DNA of 64,000 nucleotides. Origin: Candidatus Phosphoribacter baldrii. Its GTDB lineage: Bacteria; Actinomycetota; Actinomycetes; Actinomycetales; Dermatophilaceae. The notes under the pieces are model-generated. The model searched no databases. It saw nothing but the letters and a program-made list of their open reading frames with translations, and had not been told where the DNA came from. The position numbers were made by a program, and so were the translations under genes. Below are positions 52,140-60,292 of this stretch, piece by piece (positions within the stretch are counted from its first letter, which is position 1; each line of letters begins with the position of its first letter). The stretch is from contig JADIZV010000004.1 of NCBI GenBank assembly GCA_016704565.1, positions 868,001 to 932,000 on the forward strand, in the 5' to 3' direction.

Positions 52140-52924
52140 TGTTCCGGCGCACCCGGCATACGGCCACTGTGCGGCTGCCCGACGATCAGCTGCGGATCGC
52201 GTGGCAGGTCTGCTCGCTGTTGCTGGACTACCCGACCGAGACCCTCGTCTCCCGGCTGGGACTGGTGCGGCAGGCGGAGGGTGAGCTGCCGGCATACCTC
52301 GCGGAGCCGGTATGCCGCCTCGCCGACCACCTCGCGCAGACCCCGCTCGGGCGGTTGCAGCGGGACTATGTCGAGACCTTCGACCACACCCGGCGCGGCT
52401 GCCTGTACCTCACCTACTTCACCGCCGGTGACACCCGCAAACGTGGGGTGGCGCTGGTGCAACTCAAGCAGGCCTACCGACGGTCTGGCGTCGAGCTGAA
52501 CAGCAGCGAGTTGCCCGACCACCTCGGGGTCGTGCTGGAGTTCGGTGCGACGGCGGACGTCGACGCGGCCTGGCGGATTCTCAACGACCACCGCGCCAGC
52601 CTCGAAGTGCTGCGAGTGTCGTTGCAGGAGAAGCAATCTCCCTGGGCTGATGCGGTCGTCGCGGTCAGCCGGACCCTGCCCGAGCTCGTCGGCGACGACG
52701 CCGAGGCGATCGCCCGCCTGATCGAGCAAGGCCCTCCGGCGGAGGACGTCGGGCTGGCTCCCTACGCGGTGGACCCGCGACTCAATCCTTACCCATGGGG
52801 GGCTGCGCCCCCCATGCTCCCCCCCAGCGTCAATCCTTTGCCCGACTACTTGGACCCACAGGGGGCTCCGCTCCCCGGGCTCCCCCCGCACGACGCCTAC
52901 TCAACCGTTGGAGCCGACCGATGA
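52136..52924 (+). CDS. narJ: Nitrate reductase assembly chaperone
   Basis: 262 residues. NarJ binds NarG and helps insert the molybdenum cofactor before the enzyme docks with NarI. Family motifs: AWQVCSLLLDYPTETLVSRL, YVETFDHTRRGCLYLTYFTA and HLGVVLEFGATADV. The last 45 residues (from about NPYPWGAAPP) are Pro/Gly-rich and longer than in most relatives; this tail is encoded by GC hairpins and a short direct repeat. Overlaps narH and narI by 4 bases each. Confidence 0.94.
   Translation: MMFRRTRHTATVRLPDDQLRIAWQVCSLLLDYPTETLVSRLGLVRQAEGELPAYLAEPVCRLADHLAQTPLGRLQRDYVETFDHTRRGCLYLTYFTAGDTRKRGVALVQLKQAYRRSGVELNSSELPDHLGVVLEFGATADVDAAWRILNDHRASLEVLRVSLQEKQSPWADAVVAVSRTLPELVGDDAEAIARLIEQGPPAEDVGLAPYAVDPRLNPYPWGAAPPMLPPSVNPLPDYLDPQGAPLPGLPPHDAYSTVGADR
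52782..52838 (+). repeat. GC hairpin flanked by a 9-base direct repeat inside narJ
   Basis: CATGGGGGGC (52794-52803) and GCCCCCCATG (52807-52816) form a perfect stem with a TGC loop. The 9-mer TCAATCCTT occurs on both sides, at 52782 and 52830, exactly 48 bases apart, so the segment keeps the reading frame. A second GC hairpin, AGGGGGCTCCGCTCCCC, follows at about 52860. The layout looks like an in-frame insertion of a small palindrome with duplicated target, or a 48-base duplication. Confidence 0.6.
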
Positions 52925-53658
52925 CGACCTTCCTGTGGGTCATCTTCCCCTACCTCTGTCTCACGACCTTCGTCGTCGGGCACTACTGGCGCTACCGCTA
53001 CGACAAGTTCGGGTGGACCACGCGCTCCAGCCAGCTCTACGAGGACCGGCTGCTGCGGATCGGGTCACCGCTGTTCCACTTCGGGATGCTCGGCGTCGTG
53101 GGTGGTCACCTGATCGGCCTGGTCATCCCCCAGGGATGGACCGACGCGATCGGGCTGAGCCGGCACACCTATCACGTCATCGCCCTCGCGGCGGGCGTCC
53201 CCGCCGGCGTGGCCGCCGTCGTGGGGCTGGTCATCCTCGTCTATCGGCGGCGGATGACCGGACCGGTCTTCAGCGCGACGACGACCAACGACAAGCTCAT
53301 GTATGCCGTGCTCGGCGCGGTCATCGTCCTGGGCATCTGGAACACCATCGCCGGGTCGTGGCTGCAGTTCGGCGGCGACTACAACTACCGCGACGGGGTG
53401 TCGCCCTACTTCCGCAGCATCTTCGCCTTCGGCCCCAAGCCGGAGCTCATCGCGGCCGCGCCGCTGGGGTTCCAGGTGCACGCGTGGCTCGCGTTCCTGC
53501 TCTTCGCGATGTGGCCGTTCACCCGGCTCGTGCATGTCTTCTCGGCGCCGGTCGGCTATCTCACCCGCCCCTACATCGTCTATCGGTCGCGTGAGCCGCG
53601 CGCCGTGCGGGTCATGGGAAGCCGTGCCCCGCAACGTGGTTGGGAGCGCGTGGGGTGA
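52921..53658 (+). CDS. narI: Respiratory nitrate reductase gamma subunit (cytochrome b)
   Basis: 245 residues with five spans. NarI oxidises menaquinol at the outer side and holds two b-type haems; the ligands lie in SPLFHFGMLGVVGGHLIGL and VHAWLAFLLFAMWPFTRLVHVF. The loop between spans includes RSIFAFGPKPELIAAAP, conserved in the family. It completes the narGHJI complex; the mobA gene overlaps its stop codon. Confidence 0.97.
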   Translation: MTTFLWVIFPYLCLTTFVVGHYWRYRYDKFGWTTRSSQLYEDRLLRIGSPLFHFGMLGVVGGHLIGLVIPQGWTDAIGLSRHTYHVIALAAGVPAGVAAVVGLVILVYRRRMTGPVFSATTTNDKLMYAVLGAVIVLGIWNTIAGSWLQFGGDYNYRDGVSPYFRSIFAFGPKPELIAAAPLGFQVHAWLAFLLFAMWPFTRLVHVFSAPVGYLTRPYIVYRSREPRAVRVMGSRAPQRGWERVG

Positions 53659-54434
53659 TCCGGTTCGACGCGATCATCCTCGCCGGTGGCCGGGGCTCCC
53701 GGCTCGGAGGCGTCGACAAGGGCGCCCTACCGGTGGGTGGTCGGGCGTTGTTGGATCGCGTGTTGGATGCGGCTCGGGCGGCTGAGCGGGTGGTGGTCGT
53801 CGGGGACGGACCGGTCCCTGCTGGTGTGCTGCTGACGCGCGAAGAACCAGTATTCGGAGGGCCCGCGGCGGCGGTGGTCGCCGGCTTGCGGGCCCTCCGT
53901 ATGCCGTCCGCCCCACCAGGTGCCCAGGTTTCCAGTCAGCCGCCCGGACCGGGCGCGGCACCTGACCAGGACTCGCCGGCGGATCTTGATGCGTCGCTGG
54001 CCCCGGCTCTGGTGCTGGTCTTGGCGTGCGACTTGCCGGAGGCTCAGGCCGGGGTGGAGCTGTTGCTCGATGCGGCCGTTGCGACCGAGGGCGGCGAAGC
54101 AGCCCAGGCGGCCGAGGGCGACGAGACAGCCGAGGGCGACGAGACGGCCGAAGGCGACGAGACGGCACGGGCGGCCGCGTGCGGCATACCCGGTGCCGGC
54201 GGTGAGCGGGCAGCCGACGGGTGGTGCCTCGCCGAGGCCGACGGGCGACTGCAATGGCTGTTCGGGCTCTACCGGGCGAGCGCCCTCGAACGCGCCGCGG
54301 ACGCACTTGGCGACCCGACCGATCGGTCGATGGGCCGGCTATTGGGCGGCCTCGATCTGGTCGCCGTGTCGGCACCCGCCCGCGTGACCATGGATATCGA
54401 TACCCCGGAGGACGTGCAGCGATGGACGACGTGA
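53655..54434 (+). CDS. mobA: Molybdenum cofactor guanylyltransferase (MobA-like)
   Basis: 259 residues from GTG 53655, overlapping the narI stop (GTGA). It should attach GMP to molybdopterin to make the MGD cofactor NarG needs. N-terminal signature AIILAGGRGSRLGGVDKGAL, then VFGGPAAAVVAGLRAL, LVLACDLPEAQAG and a C-terminal VTMDIDTPEDVQRW. Two low-complexity inserts interrupt the fold, one of them a threefold AEGDET repeat encoded by an 18-base tandem unit. Placement next to narGHJI fits a dedicated maturation role. Confidence 0.88.
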   Translation: MIRFDAIILAGGRGSRLGGVDKGALPVGGRALLDRVLDAARAAERVVVVGDGPVPAGVLLTREEPVFGGPAAAVVAGLRALRMPSAPPGAQVSSQPPGPGAAPDQDSPADLDASLAPALVLVLACDLPEAQAGVELLLDAAVATEGGEAAQAAEGDETAEGDETAEGDETARAAACGIPGAGGERAADGWCLAEADGRLQWLFGLYRASALERAADALGDPTDRSMGRLLGGLDLVAVSAPARVTMDIDTPEDVQRWTT

Positions 54435-54709
54435 GACCTAGCCATGACCTGGATGCCGAACAGGCGCAGTGGCAGTCGTGGATCGACGGCGTGTGCGCCG
54501 ACCTGGACGTGCCGTCGGCGCTCGTCGATGTCGCCGCGATCCACGACCTGTCCCGACAGGTGGCACGCGGCCTGGCCCGACCGCTGGCGCCCGTGAGCAC
54601 GTTCATCCTCGGACTCGCGTTGGGCCGGGCACTCGGTCAGGGCGACGAGCCAACCGGCAGGCCAGAGCTTGCCGCCAGTCTGGCCACCCGGATCACCACC
54701 CACCTCTGA
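54422..54709 (+). CDS. DUF6457-domain protein
   Basis: 95 residues from ATG 54422, overlapping the end of mobA. Helical: WQSWIDGVCADLDVPSALVD, then IHDLSRQVARGLARPLAPVS and TFILGLALGRALGQG. The W..W...C..L pattern and size fit DUF6457, a small actinobacterial family usually found beside molybdopterin genes. Role unknown; the context suggests molybdenum cofactor or molybdoenzyme maturation. Confidence 0.82.
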   Translation: MDDVRPSHDLDAEQAQWQSWIDGVCADLDVPSALVDVAAIHDLSRQVARGLARPLAPVSTFILGLALGRALGQGDEPTGRPELAASLATRITTHL

Positions 54710-54785
54710 GCAACCCAGGTCGGGCCTCTCCAGCATCGTCCCCGCTTCGCCAACTCTCTCCCCACCCCTCACCGGGAAATCATCG

Positions 54786-54958
54786 GCGTGTGTGAGGAAG
54801 TCGGCGCTCCTGAGCCTGCGCGTCCCGAATTCGCCCGCGTGTGTGAGGAATTCGTGGCGGCACCGGGTCGTGACGCGCGAAACTGCCTGCGTGTGTGAGG
54901 AAGTCGGCACTTCTGAGCCTCTGCGGGCGCGAAAACGCCCGCGTGTGTGATGAATTCG
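54786..54958. repeat. Four GCGTGTGTGAGGAA units spaced 51-52 bases
   Basis: Copies start at 54786, 54837, 54889 and 54941; all share GCGTGTGTGAKGAAKTCG. The intervening 33-base pieces are not unique: the first and third resemble each other (CTCCTGAGCCTGCGCG and TTCTGAGCCTCTGCGG), so the true unit may be about 103 bases repeated twice. The array fills the 273-base gap between DUF6457 and the convergent ald gene, where nothing else is seen. In the ald direction the shared word reads CTTCCTCACACACGC. Confidence 0.8.
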
Positions 54959-54982
54959 GAATGCCCCGGTCTCGGCGACGGA

Positions 54983-56098
54983 TCAGGCGATGGCGTCGGC
55001 GATCGGGCGGTAGGCCAGGTCGAGATCGTCAGCGACCGCCTTGTAGGTGACGAAGCCATCGTGAGTGTTGAGGCCGAGGGCCAGCGCCGGGTCGGCGGCC
55101 AGAGCGCCCTTCCACCCCTTGTCGGCGAGCTTCACGGCATACGAGAGCGTCGCGTTCGTCAGCGCCCAGGTGGAGGTGTTCGGCACGGCCCCAGGCATGT
55201 TGGCGACGCAGTAGTAGATGGCGTCGTGGACCCCGAACGTGGGGTCGGCGTGCGTCGTCGGGCGGCTGCCCGCGAAGCACCCGCCCTGGTCGATGGCGAC
55301 GTCGACGAGCACCGAGCCGGGCTTCATCGCGGCGACCATGTCGTCGGTGACGAGCTTCGGGGCCTTGGCGCCGGGGATGAGGACGGTGCCGATGACCATG
55401 TCGGCGCCGAGCACCTGCTCGCGGATCGAGAGCGAGGACGACGCGATCTGGTGGACGCGGTTGTCGTAGCGCCAGAAGCTCATCCGCAGCTTGTCCAGGT
55501 CGGTGTCCAGCAGCGTGACGTCGGCGCCCATGCCGAGCGCGATGTTCGCGGCGTTCTGGCCGGCGACACCGGCGCCCAGGACGACGACCTTGGCGTTGGC
55601 CACACCGCCGACGCCGCCCATGAGGACACCGCGCCCACCCTGGGCCTTCATCATCGCGTGGGCGCCGACCTGCGGGGCCAGACAGCCGGCGACCTCGGAC
55701 ATCGGGTAGAGCAGCGGCAACATGCCCGAGGGCAACTGCACTGTCTCGTAGGCGATTCCGGTGACCTTCTTGGCCATGAGCTCTTCGGTGAGCGGCTTGT
55801 CCGCGGCCAGGTGCAGGTAGGTGAACAGGGTGAGGCCCTCGCGCAGCCGGTGGTACTCCTCGGCGATCGGCTCCTTGACCTTGAGGACCATGTCGGCCGC
55901 GCCCCACACGTCGTCGGCGCTGTCGATGATCCGCGCGCCCTGGCTGACGAAGTCCTCGTCGCTGATCGACGAGCCGCTTCCGGCGCCCTTCTGGATGATG
56001 ACCTCGTGCCCGTGCGTCACGAGTTCGTGAACGCCGACCGGGGTGATGGCGACCCGGTACTCGTGGTTCTTGACCTCGGCGGGGATACCGACCTTCAT
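54983..56098 (-). CDS. ald: Alanine dehydrogenase
   Basis: 371 residues. Converts L-alanine and NAD+ to pyruvate, ammonia and NADH, or the reverse under low oxygen. N-terminal MKVGIPAEVKNHEYRVAITP, catalytic Lys/His region VKEPIAEEYHRLREGLTLF and YLHLAADKPL, and the Rossmann motif VVLGAGVAGQNAANIALGMG. The family end NTHDGFVTYKAVADDL is present. It is divergent from an Lrp-type gene, the arrangement of ald and its activator AldR in mycobacteria. Confidence 0.97.
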   Translation of the reverse strand: MKVGIPAEVKNHEYRVAITPVGVHELVTHGHEVIIQKGAGSGSSISDEDFVSQGARIIDSADDVWGAADMVLKVKEPIAEEYHRLREGLTLFTYLHLAADKPLTEELMAKKVTGIAYETVQLPSGMLPLLYPMSEVAGCLAPQVGAHAMMKAQGGRGVLMGGVGGVANAKVVVLGAGVAGQNAANIALGMGADVTLLDTDLDKLRMSFWRYDNRVHQIASSSLSIREQVLGADMVIGTVLIPGAKAPKLVTDDMVAAMKPGSVLVDVAIDQGGCFAGSRPTTHADPTFGVHDAIYYCVANMPGAVPNTSTWALTNATLSYAVKLADKGWKGALAADPALALGLNTHDGFVTYKAVADDLDLAYRPIADAIA

Positions 56099-56203
56099 GT
56101 CGTCACCGTTTCCCGGCCCCAGGGGCCGCGTCCGTATGGATGCCCCGATCGGGGGCGGGCCGCGTCGTTGCGGGCTCGGGCGAGATTCTAGTAGCGGGCG
56201 CGT

Positions 56204-56258
56204 GGCATGTGGTGCCCTTTCGCGCCTCTGTATGCCGCTATCTTTGGCATGTCCTGCC
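56204..56258. promoter_or_regulatory. Paired operator candidates in the ald-lrp gap
   Basis: Two 13-mers of the form GGCATGTSSTGCC lie in the 186-base divergent region: GGCATGTGGTGCC at 56204-56216 and GGCATGTCCTGCC at 56246-56258. They are 42 bases apart, four turns of the helix, so proteins bound to both would face the same side, as expected for octameric Lrp/AldR wrapping DNA. Confidence 0.5.
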
Positions 56259-56284
56259 GTTCTGGACCACGCTGGGAGTGGATC

Positions 56285-56773
56285 ATGTCTCTGGAAGGTG
56301 AGCCCGCGGCATACTCGGGCTTGGACGGATTGGACCGCGCGATCCTGCGGGCGCTGCAGGAGGACGGGCGGCTCACGAATGTCGACCTCGCCCGGCAGGT
56401 GGGGTTGTCCCCGTCACCGTGCCTGCGGCGGGTCAAGTCGCTGGAGGAGCGCGGCTACATCCAGGGGTATGCCGCGTCGCTGGACCCCGCGCGGTTGGGA
56501 CGCGCGCTGCAGGTCGTCGTCATGGTGCGGCTGAGCGATCAGCGGCAGGAGACGCTCGCGGCGTTCGAGGAGGCGGTCGTCGGGATCGAGGACGTGCTGC
56601 GGTGTTCGCTCATTGCGGGGGACGCGGACTACCTGCTGACGGTGCAGGTGAGGGACCTGGATTCGTATCACGCGCTCTACACCGAGCGGCTCGGTGAGCT
56701 GCCGGGAGTGGCGTCGCTGCGCAGCCTGGTGACGATGAAGGCCGTCAAGGACACCCGGGCCCTGCCGGTCTGA
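56285..56773 (+). CDS. Lrp/AsnC-family regulator (AldR-like)
   Basis: 162 residues from ATG 56285. HTH at the N-terminus (LDRAILRALQEDGRLTNVDL, then QVGLSPSPCLRRVKSLEERG) and a RAM ligand-binding domain (VGIEDVLRCSLIAGDADYLL, then VASLRSLVTMKAVKDT). It is divergent from ald and probably activates it when alanine is present. An upstream in-frame ATG at 56207 would add a tail lying across the control region and is less likely. Confidence 0.92.
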   Translation: MSLEGEPAAYSGLDGLDRAILRALQEDGRLTNVDLARQVGLSPSPCLRRVKSLEERGYIQGYAASLDPARLGRALQVVVMVRLSDQRQETLAAFEEAVVGIEDVLRCSLIAGDADYLLTVQVRDLDSYHALYTERLGELPGVASLRSLVTMKAVKDTRALPV

Positions 56774-56820
56774 GCGGACTGCTCAGCGAGTAGTCAGTGA
56801 CCGAGGCGATCAGTGAACGA

Positions 56821-57708
56821 TCAGTGGTTGACCAGGGCGGCGCGGGCGGTAGCCACCACCTTGGCTTCGGTGCCGGTGAACACGATCGGCGCCAACGGCA
56901 CATCAATGAGCCCATCCAGGCGGAACTGCACGCGCCAGGTCACCGTCAGCCGGACCTGTTTGACCCCACCGGTGAGGTAGGTGGCACCCAGATACTTCCC
57001 CGGGACCGTGGATGGCAGGTCGCCCGGCTGATACGCCAAGCCCGGCCCGAGTCCGGTCAACCCATCACCGAAGTCCCACGCATACTCCGGAACCGCCCGA
57101 ACCTCACCCGGCACCGGGGCGGTGATCTGGATGACCGGCTCCGGCTGAGGGACCGTCGAGTAGATCGTCAACAAGTTCACCAACGACACACCCGGCGGAG
57201 CCGAGGTCACCGTCGGAGCCTGAATACGCTTGCGGATCTCCTCATGCGCCGCAGCCTCCACCACCGCCACCGGCACCGACCGCCCCGGATACTCACACAC
57301 CGTTCCCTGCAGCGGCCGTGCTCCAGGCACCCGAACACCGTTCCCGTCCAACAGATAGGCCCACGCGTTGTACATCAGCCCCCGTTGGCCACCCTCGAGC
57401 GGACACGTGAACGCCGACGCCGGACACATCGCACCGTCAATGCCACAGCGCAGGCCCATCTCGTAGTCGTACCTGGGACCGTTCGCCGTGTCTAGCGACC
57501 CAACCGTCCTTCCTGCCTTGTTCAGCGTGCGAGCTTGCGGATCGTAGGTCCACACGATCTCCTTCTCGCACGCTGACGCCTCCCCGTTCCACACGGATCG
57601 TGAGTCACACGCCGCCGCTGCTGAGGGGCAGTAGATCAGCAGGGTCGCAATTAGCAAGGCCGACAGCGCTGCAGAGGTGGATCTGCCCGCCACCAGATAA
57701 GTCCTCAT
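56821..57708 (-). CDS. Secreted protein of unknown function, PKD-like region
   Basis: 295 residues from ATG 57706-57708. An export signal (ALSALLIATLLIYCPSAAAA with AAA-C cleavage region) opens the protein. The N-terminal half has six or more cysteines (CDSRSVW, LRCGIDGAMCPASAFTCPL), probably disulfide-bonded. Later, PEYAWDFGDGLTGLGPGLAY is typical of a PKD-like beta-sandwich, and VKQVRLTVTWRVQFRLDG its last strands. The gene overlaps the upstream lipoprotein gene by 4 bases. No known function; this pair is common in actinobacterial accessory regions. Confidence 0.72.
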   Translation of the reverse strand: MRTYLVAGRSTSAALSALLIATLLIYCPSAAAACDSRSVWNGEASACEKEIVWTYDPQARTLNKAGRTVGSLDTANGPRYDYEMGLRCGIDGAMCPASAFTCPLEGGQRGLMYNAWAYLLDGNGVRVPGARPLQGTVCEYPGRSVPVAVVEAAAHEEIRKRIQAPTVTSAPPGVSLVNLLTIYSTVPQPEPVIQITAPVPGEVRAVPEYAWDFGDGLTGLGPGLAYQPGDLPSTVPGKYLGATYLTGGVKQVRLTVTWRVQFRLDGLIDVPLAPIVFTGTEAKVVATARAALVNH

Positions 57709-58274
57709 GAGATGAGACCCTCGACGAGCCACACCCCGTTGAGTCTGACCATCACGAACCGTTTGGGGCCCGTCGAAGCGTCGAAGCGGTCAACGACCTT
57801 GCCGGCGGCGTCTTTGACAGTCGCCTCGGCACGTGTCATCTCCCCCTGCAGCAACACGTGAGTCGGGTCAGCCCACACCTCGACGCGGGCGTTGGCGTAC
57901 GTCAAGGTCCCTCCCACCATGGTGCGGCCCGACGCCTTGAGCGCATCGATCTTGGCCGCATCCCCCTCACAGGCCACCGAACCCGCTGCAAACAAGGTTC
58001 GCAAGGTGGTCGTGGACCGACTCACAATGGCGCGATTGAACTCGGTGAGATACGCCTGGGCGGCGGCGATGGCGGCGGCTTCCTCGGTGGCAGTCACCCC
58101 CATCGTCGACGTCGCCGTCGGGGTCGAACTAGTCCCGGTCGACGTCGATGTCCACCCACTCGACCCTGTCGCTGTCTGCGACGGCCCCGGGGCAGGACTG
58201 CCCGTGCACGCCCCAACCAGGAGCAACCCTGCGACGCCAACGGCCAGCCGCATCACACTCGAACGTCCAGACAC
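57705..58274 (-). CDS. Small lipoprotein
   Basis: 189 residues from GTG 58274 (GGAGGG ribosome site); a longer start at 58337 would place the signal peptide too far in. Signal RLAVGVAGLLLVGACTGS contains the lipobox VGAC. A Ser/Thr/Gly linker follows, then a helix-rich alpha/beta domain (AAAIAAAQAYLTEFNRAIVS, TTLRTLFAAGSVACEGDAAK, then GPKRFVMVRLNGVWLVEG) that resembles the NTF2-like lipoproteins of actinobacteria. Translationally coupled to the secreted protein downstream. Confidence 0.75.
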   Translation of the reverse strand: MSGRSSVMRLAVGVAGLLLVGACTGSPAPGPSQTATGSSGWTSTSTGTSSTPTATSTMGVTATEEAAAIAAAQAYLTEFNRAIVSRSTTTLRTLFAAGSVACEGDAAKIDALKASGRTMVGGTLTYANARVEVWADPTHVLLQGEMTRAEATVKDAAGKVVDRFDASTGPKRFVMVRLNGVWLVEGLIS

Positions 58275-58427
58275 GTCACCCTCCGCGCCTCGGGGAACCA
58301 TCCGTGGACCGTCGCCGACCCCTGTCCTGAGATTCAAGCATCAATCCCGCAAACGGCAACTGGAGTATCCACAGGCAACCGCATACTCCACAGGACGTCC
58401 TCGGCGGATCGCACGGGCAGATCGACA

Positions 58428-59660
58428 TCACGACCAGAGGGCGGCAATAGGGACAGCGGCGATCGTGTCGCTTAGCTGGTAGACCCGCGGCCCGGTGTGC
58501 AGGACGAGTCCGGCACGCAGGGTGGGAAGTCGCTCACGCAACCAGATCAAGTGCCGGGCGTCATGTCGAGTCGGAGCAGAGGTCGCCTTGACCTGGATGG
58601 CAAGTTGGCCCCGGCGCCCGTAGTCCAGCAACAGGTCGATCTCGTGACCGTCCCGATCACGCAGGTGGTAGAGCCGCGGCATCGCATCCGAAGCGGACGC
58701 CTCCGCTCGGACTTGGGCCGCGACGAAGGTGTCCAAGATCGGTCCCATGAGTGCGCCGTCGCGCAACAGGCTGGGTGCGTCCGTGCGTAAGGCAGCTGCT
58801 ACGAGGCCGCCGTCGGTCAGATATCGCTTCCCACGCTGGGTCAGGCGCTTGAGCCGATTGGCCGACCAGGCCGGGACCACGTCAAGCACCCCGAGGGCTT
58901 GGAGCAACCGGTCGTATGCCGCTGCCGTCCGGACGTTGATGCCGCCGGCTTCGACGAGTGTCGTGTCCGTGGGCAGCCCGGCCGTGGTCTCGGCCAAGAC
59001 ATCCAGATAGCGTCGCAACCGCACCGGATCGCGCCCAGCGCCTACGCCTTCGGCGTCGCGAGTGACCACCTGTTCGAGATACGAGGCATACCAGCGCCTC
59101 CGGAAGGCGGGGTCCGGGCTCAGCGCCGCGTGCGGTAGGCCACCGGCGACGGCCGCATGGAGATAGCCCGACAGATCCGGCGGATCGCTCGGGTCGACAA
59201 CGGCGTCCAGGCCATCGGCCATCACCCGGTCCAGCAGACCAGGGCCACTCGCACGTTGGCCCAGCTCGCGCTGAGTCAGCGGCCAGACCGGCACCCGCAC
59301 GAGTCGGCCAGTCCCCGGGCAGGTCTGCTCGTCCAGGTCGGCCCGCACGCTGCCGGTGATCAGATAGCGGCCGGGGCGGGGGTCGGCATCCACGGCGCGC
59401 TTGACCGCCCCGAGAACCCCGGGCACCACGTGCCACTCATCGATGAGCAACGGCGTTGACCGAGCCGCCAACGCCACATCCGGGTCCGCCAGGAAGGCTG
59501 CGGCCTCACCCGGCCGGTCCAGCCGCGCCGCATCGACTACATGACGAAGCCCCGTCGTGGTCTTCCCAGTGGCCCGAGGTCCAGTCAGCATGATCGCTGG
59601 TGCCGTGGCCATCAGGTCGGCCACCAAGGCGTCTACGAGGCGAGGGACGTACTCCGTCAC
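58428..59660 (-). CDS. ATP-binding protein with DUF4143 domain
   Basis: 410 residues. The AAA+ N-terminal domain has Walker A MLTGPRATGKTTTGL, Walker B STPLLIDEWHVVPG and the sensor in RYLITGSVRADLDEQT; the C-terminal DUF4143 domain includes VLDVVPAWSANRLKRLTQRG and the nuclease-like core LYHLRDRDGHEIDLLLDYGR with QLAIQVKATSAPT (an E-I-D-x(n)-Q-V-K pattern like a PD-(D/E)xK fold). Such genes are frequent in variable regions and are thought to be mobile or defence-related. Not in an obvious operon. Confidence 0.9.
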   Translation of the reverse strand: MTEYVPRLVDALVADLMATAPAIMLTGPRATGKTTTGLRHVVDAARLDRPGEAAAFLADPDVALAARSTPLLIDEWHVVPGVLGAVKRAVDADPRPGRYLITGSVRADLDEQTCPGTGRLVRVPVWPLTQRELGQRASGPGLLDRVMADGLDAVVDPSDPPDLSGYLHAAVAGGLPHAALSPDPAFRRRWYASYLEQVVTRDAEGVGAGRDPVRLRRYLDVLAETTAGLPTDTTLVEAGGINVRTAAAYDRLLQALGVLDVVPAWSANRLKRLTQRGKRYLTDGGLVAAALRTDAPSLLRDGALMGPILDTFVAAQVRAEASASDAMPRLYHLRDRDGHEIDLLLDYGRRGQLAIQVKATSAPTRHDARHLIWLRERLPTLRAGLVLHTGPRVYQLSDTIAAVPIAALWS

Positions 59661-59738
59661 GGTCCAAGGCTACCGGTTCTGCGGACTCACTAGTACAAGA
59701 TCTGCGGACGTGATGATACAAGTCACGCTTAACATGAC

Positions 59739-59824
59739 GCCCTGCTGAGGAGCGGAGTGGCCCTCGGCCTTCCGCGCCACCGCGACCACATCGTCGCGGA
59801 ACACCTTAGGAACGATTTGGGCAT
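59739..59824 (-). pseudogene. Start of an IS3-type transposase OrfA, decayed
   Basis: On the minus strand ATG 59824 begins MPKSF, and after a one-base slip the frame reads KVFRDDVVAVARKAEGHSAP. IS3 OrfA proteins begin with the pattern MPKSFPKEFRDDVVAVAR, so this is a frameshifted remnant. The similarity ends after about 28 codons. 59661-59878 contains no other gene. Confidence 0.65.
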
Positions 59825-59878
59825 GGTCGGCATCCTTCCGGTGAGGACTGACAGTCGTGACACGCGCGGTGTCAACGA

Positions 59879-60292
59879 TCACCACATCCTGCTTTGGCTC
59901 AGCAGAACGCCGAGTTCTCGGGTGTTGATGCGTTGGTGGGCGCTGTCGTTGTTGATCACCCGCCTCCCCCCGGTGCGGGCCCTCGCTGCCACGAAGATCG
60001 TCTCGAGGAATACGCGCACGTCATCCTCGGCGACAATGTGCACCTCCGGGTCGTGTCCGGTCAGGTCGACAAACGCCCAGAAATGATCCTCGCGCCCCAG
60101 CCGACCGTGATCGGTAGCCGACATCTGGAAGTCGCCGCTGCCCCGGGTGGACCATCGCAAGACGCGCCGTTGGTTGCCGCGTGTGGCCACGATGACCGTG
60201 CGCCGACCCTCTCGGCTGACTTTCGTGCCACAGCCTTCTCCGGCCAGCCAGTCCAGCAGCGCTAGCTTGCCTCTCTCGCGCGTGCCGTTCAT
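59879..60292 (-). CDS. Protein of unknown function, downstream of the GIY-YIG gene
   Basis: 137 residues, overlapping the GIY-YIG gene by 4 bases, so made from the same message. No export signal. The middle part RRTVIVATRGNQRRVLRWST and HFWAFVDLTGHDPEVHIV looks like the beta-rich core of small nuclease-like proteins in which an FVDL strand is followed by an acidic loop. I can not assign a family. Codon use is somewhat less GC-biased near the C-terminus, where the sequence may have been altered by the neighbouring IS3 scrap. Confidence 0.6.
   Translation of the reverse strand: MNGTRERGKLALLDWLAGEGCGTKVSREGRRTVIVATRGNQRRVLRWSTRGSGDFQMSATDHGRLGREDHFWAFVDLTGHDPEVHIVAEDDVRVFLETIFVAARARTGGRRVINNDSAHQRINTRELGVLLSQSRMW

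Noticed and set aside
54786..54958. CRISPR array
   Set aside because: Spacing is regular, but spacers one and three are alike, the repeat is only 18 bases with changes in each copy, and no cas gene is near.
58371..58402. Two DnaA-box-like words (TATCCACAGG and TACTCCACAGG)
   Set aside because: Each differs from the TTATCCACA consensus, there are only two, and no dnaA, dnaN or AT-rich unwinding region is near.
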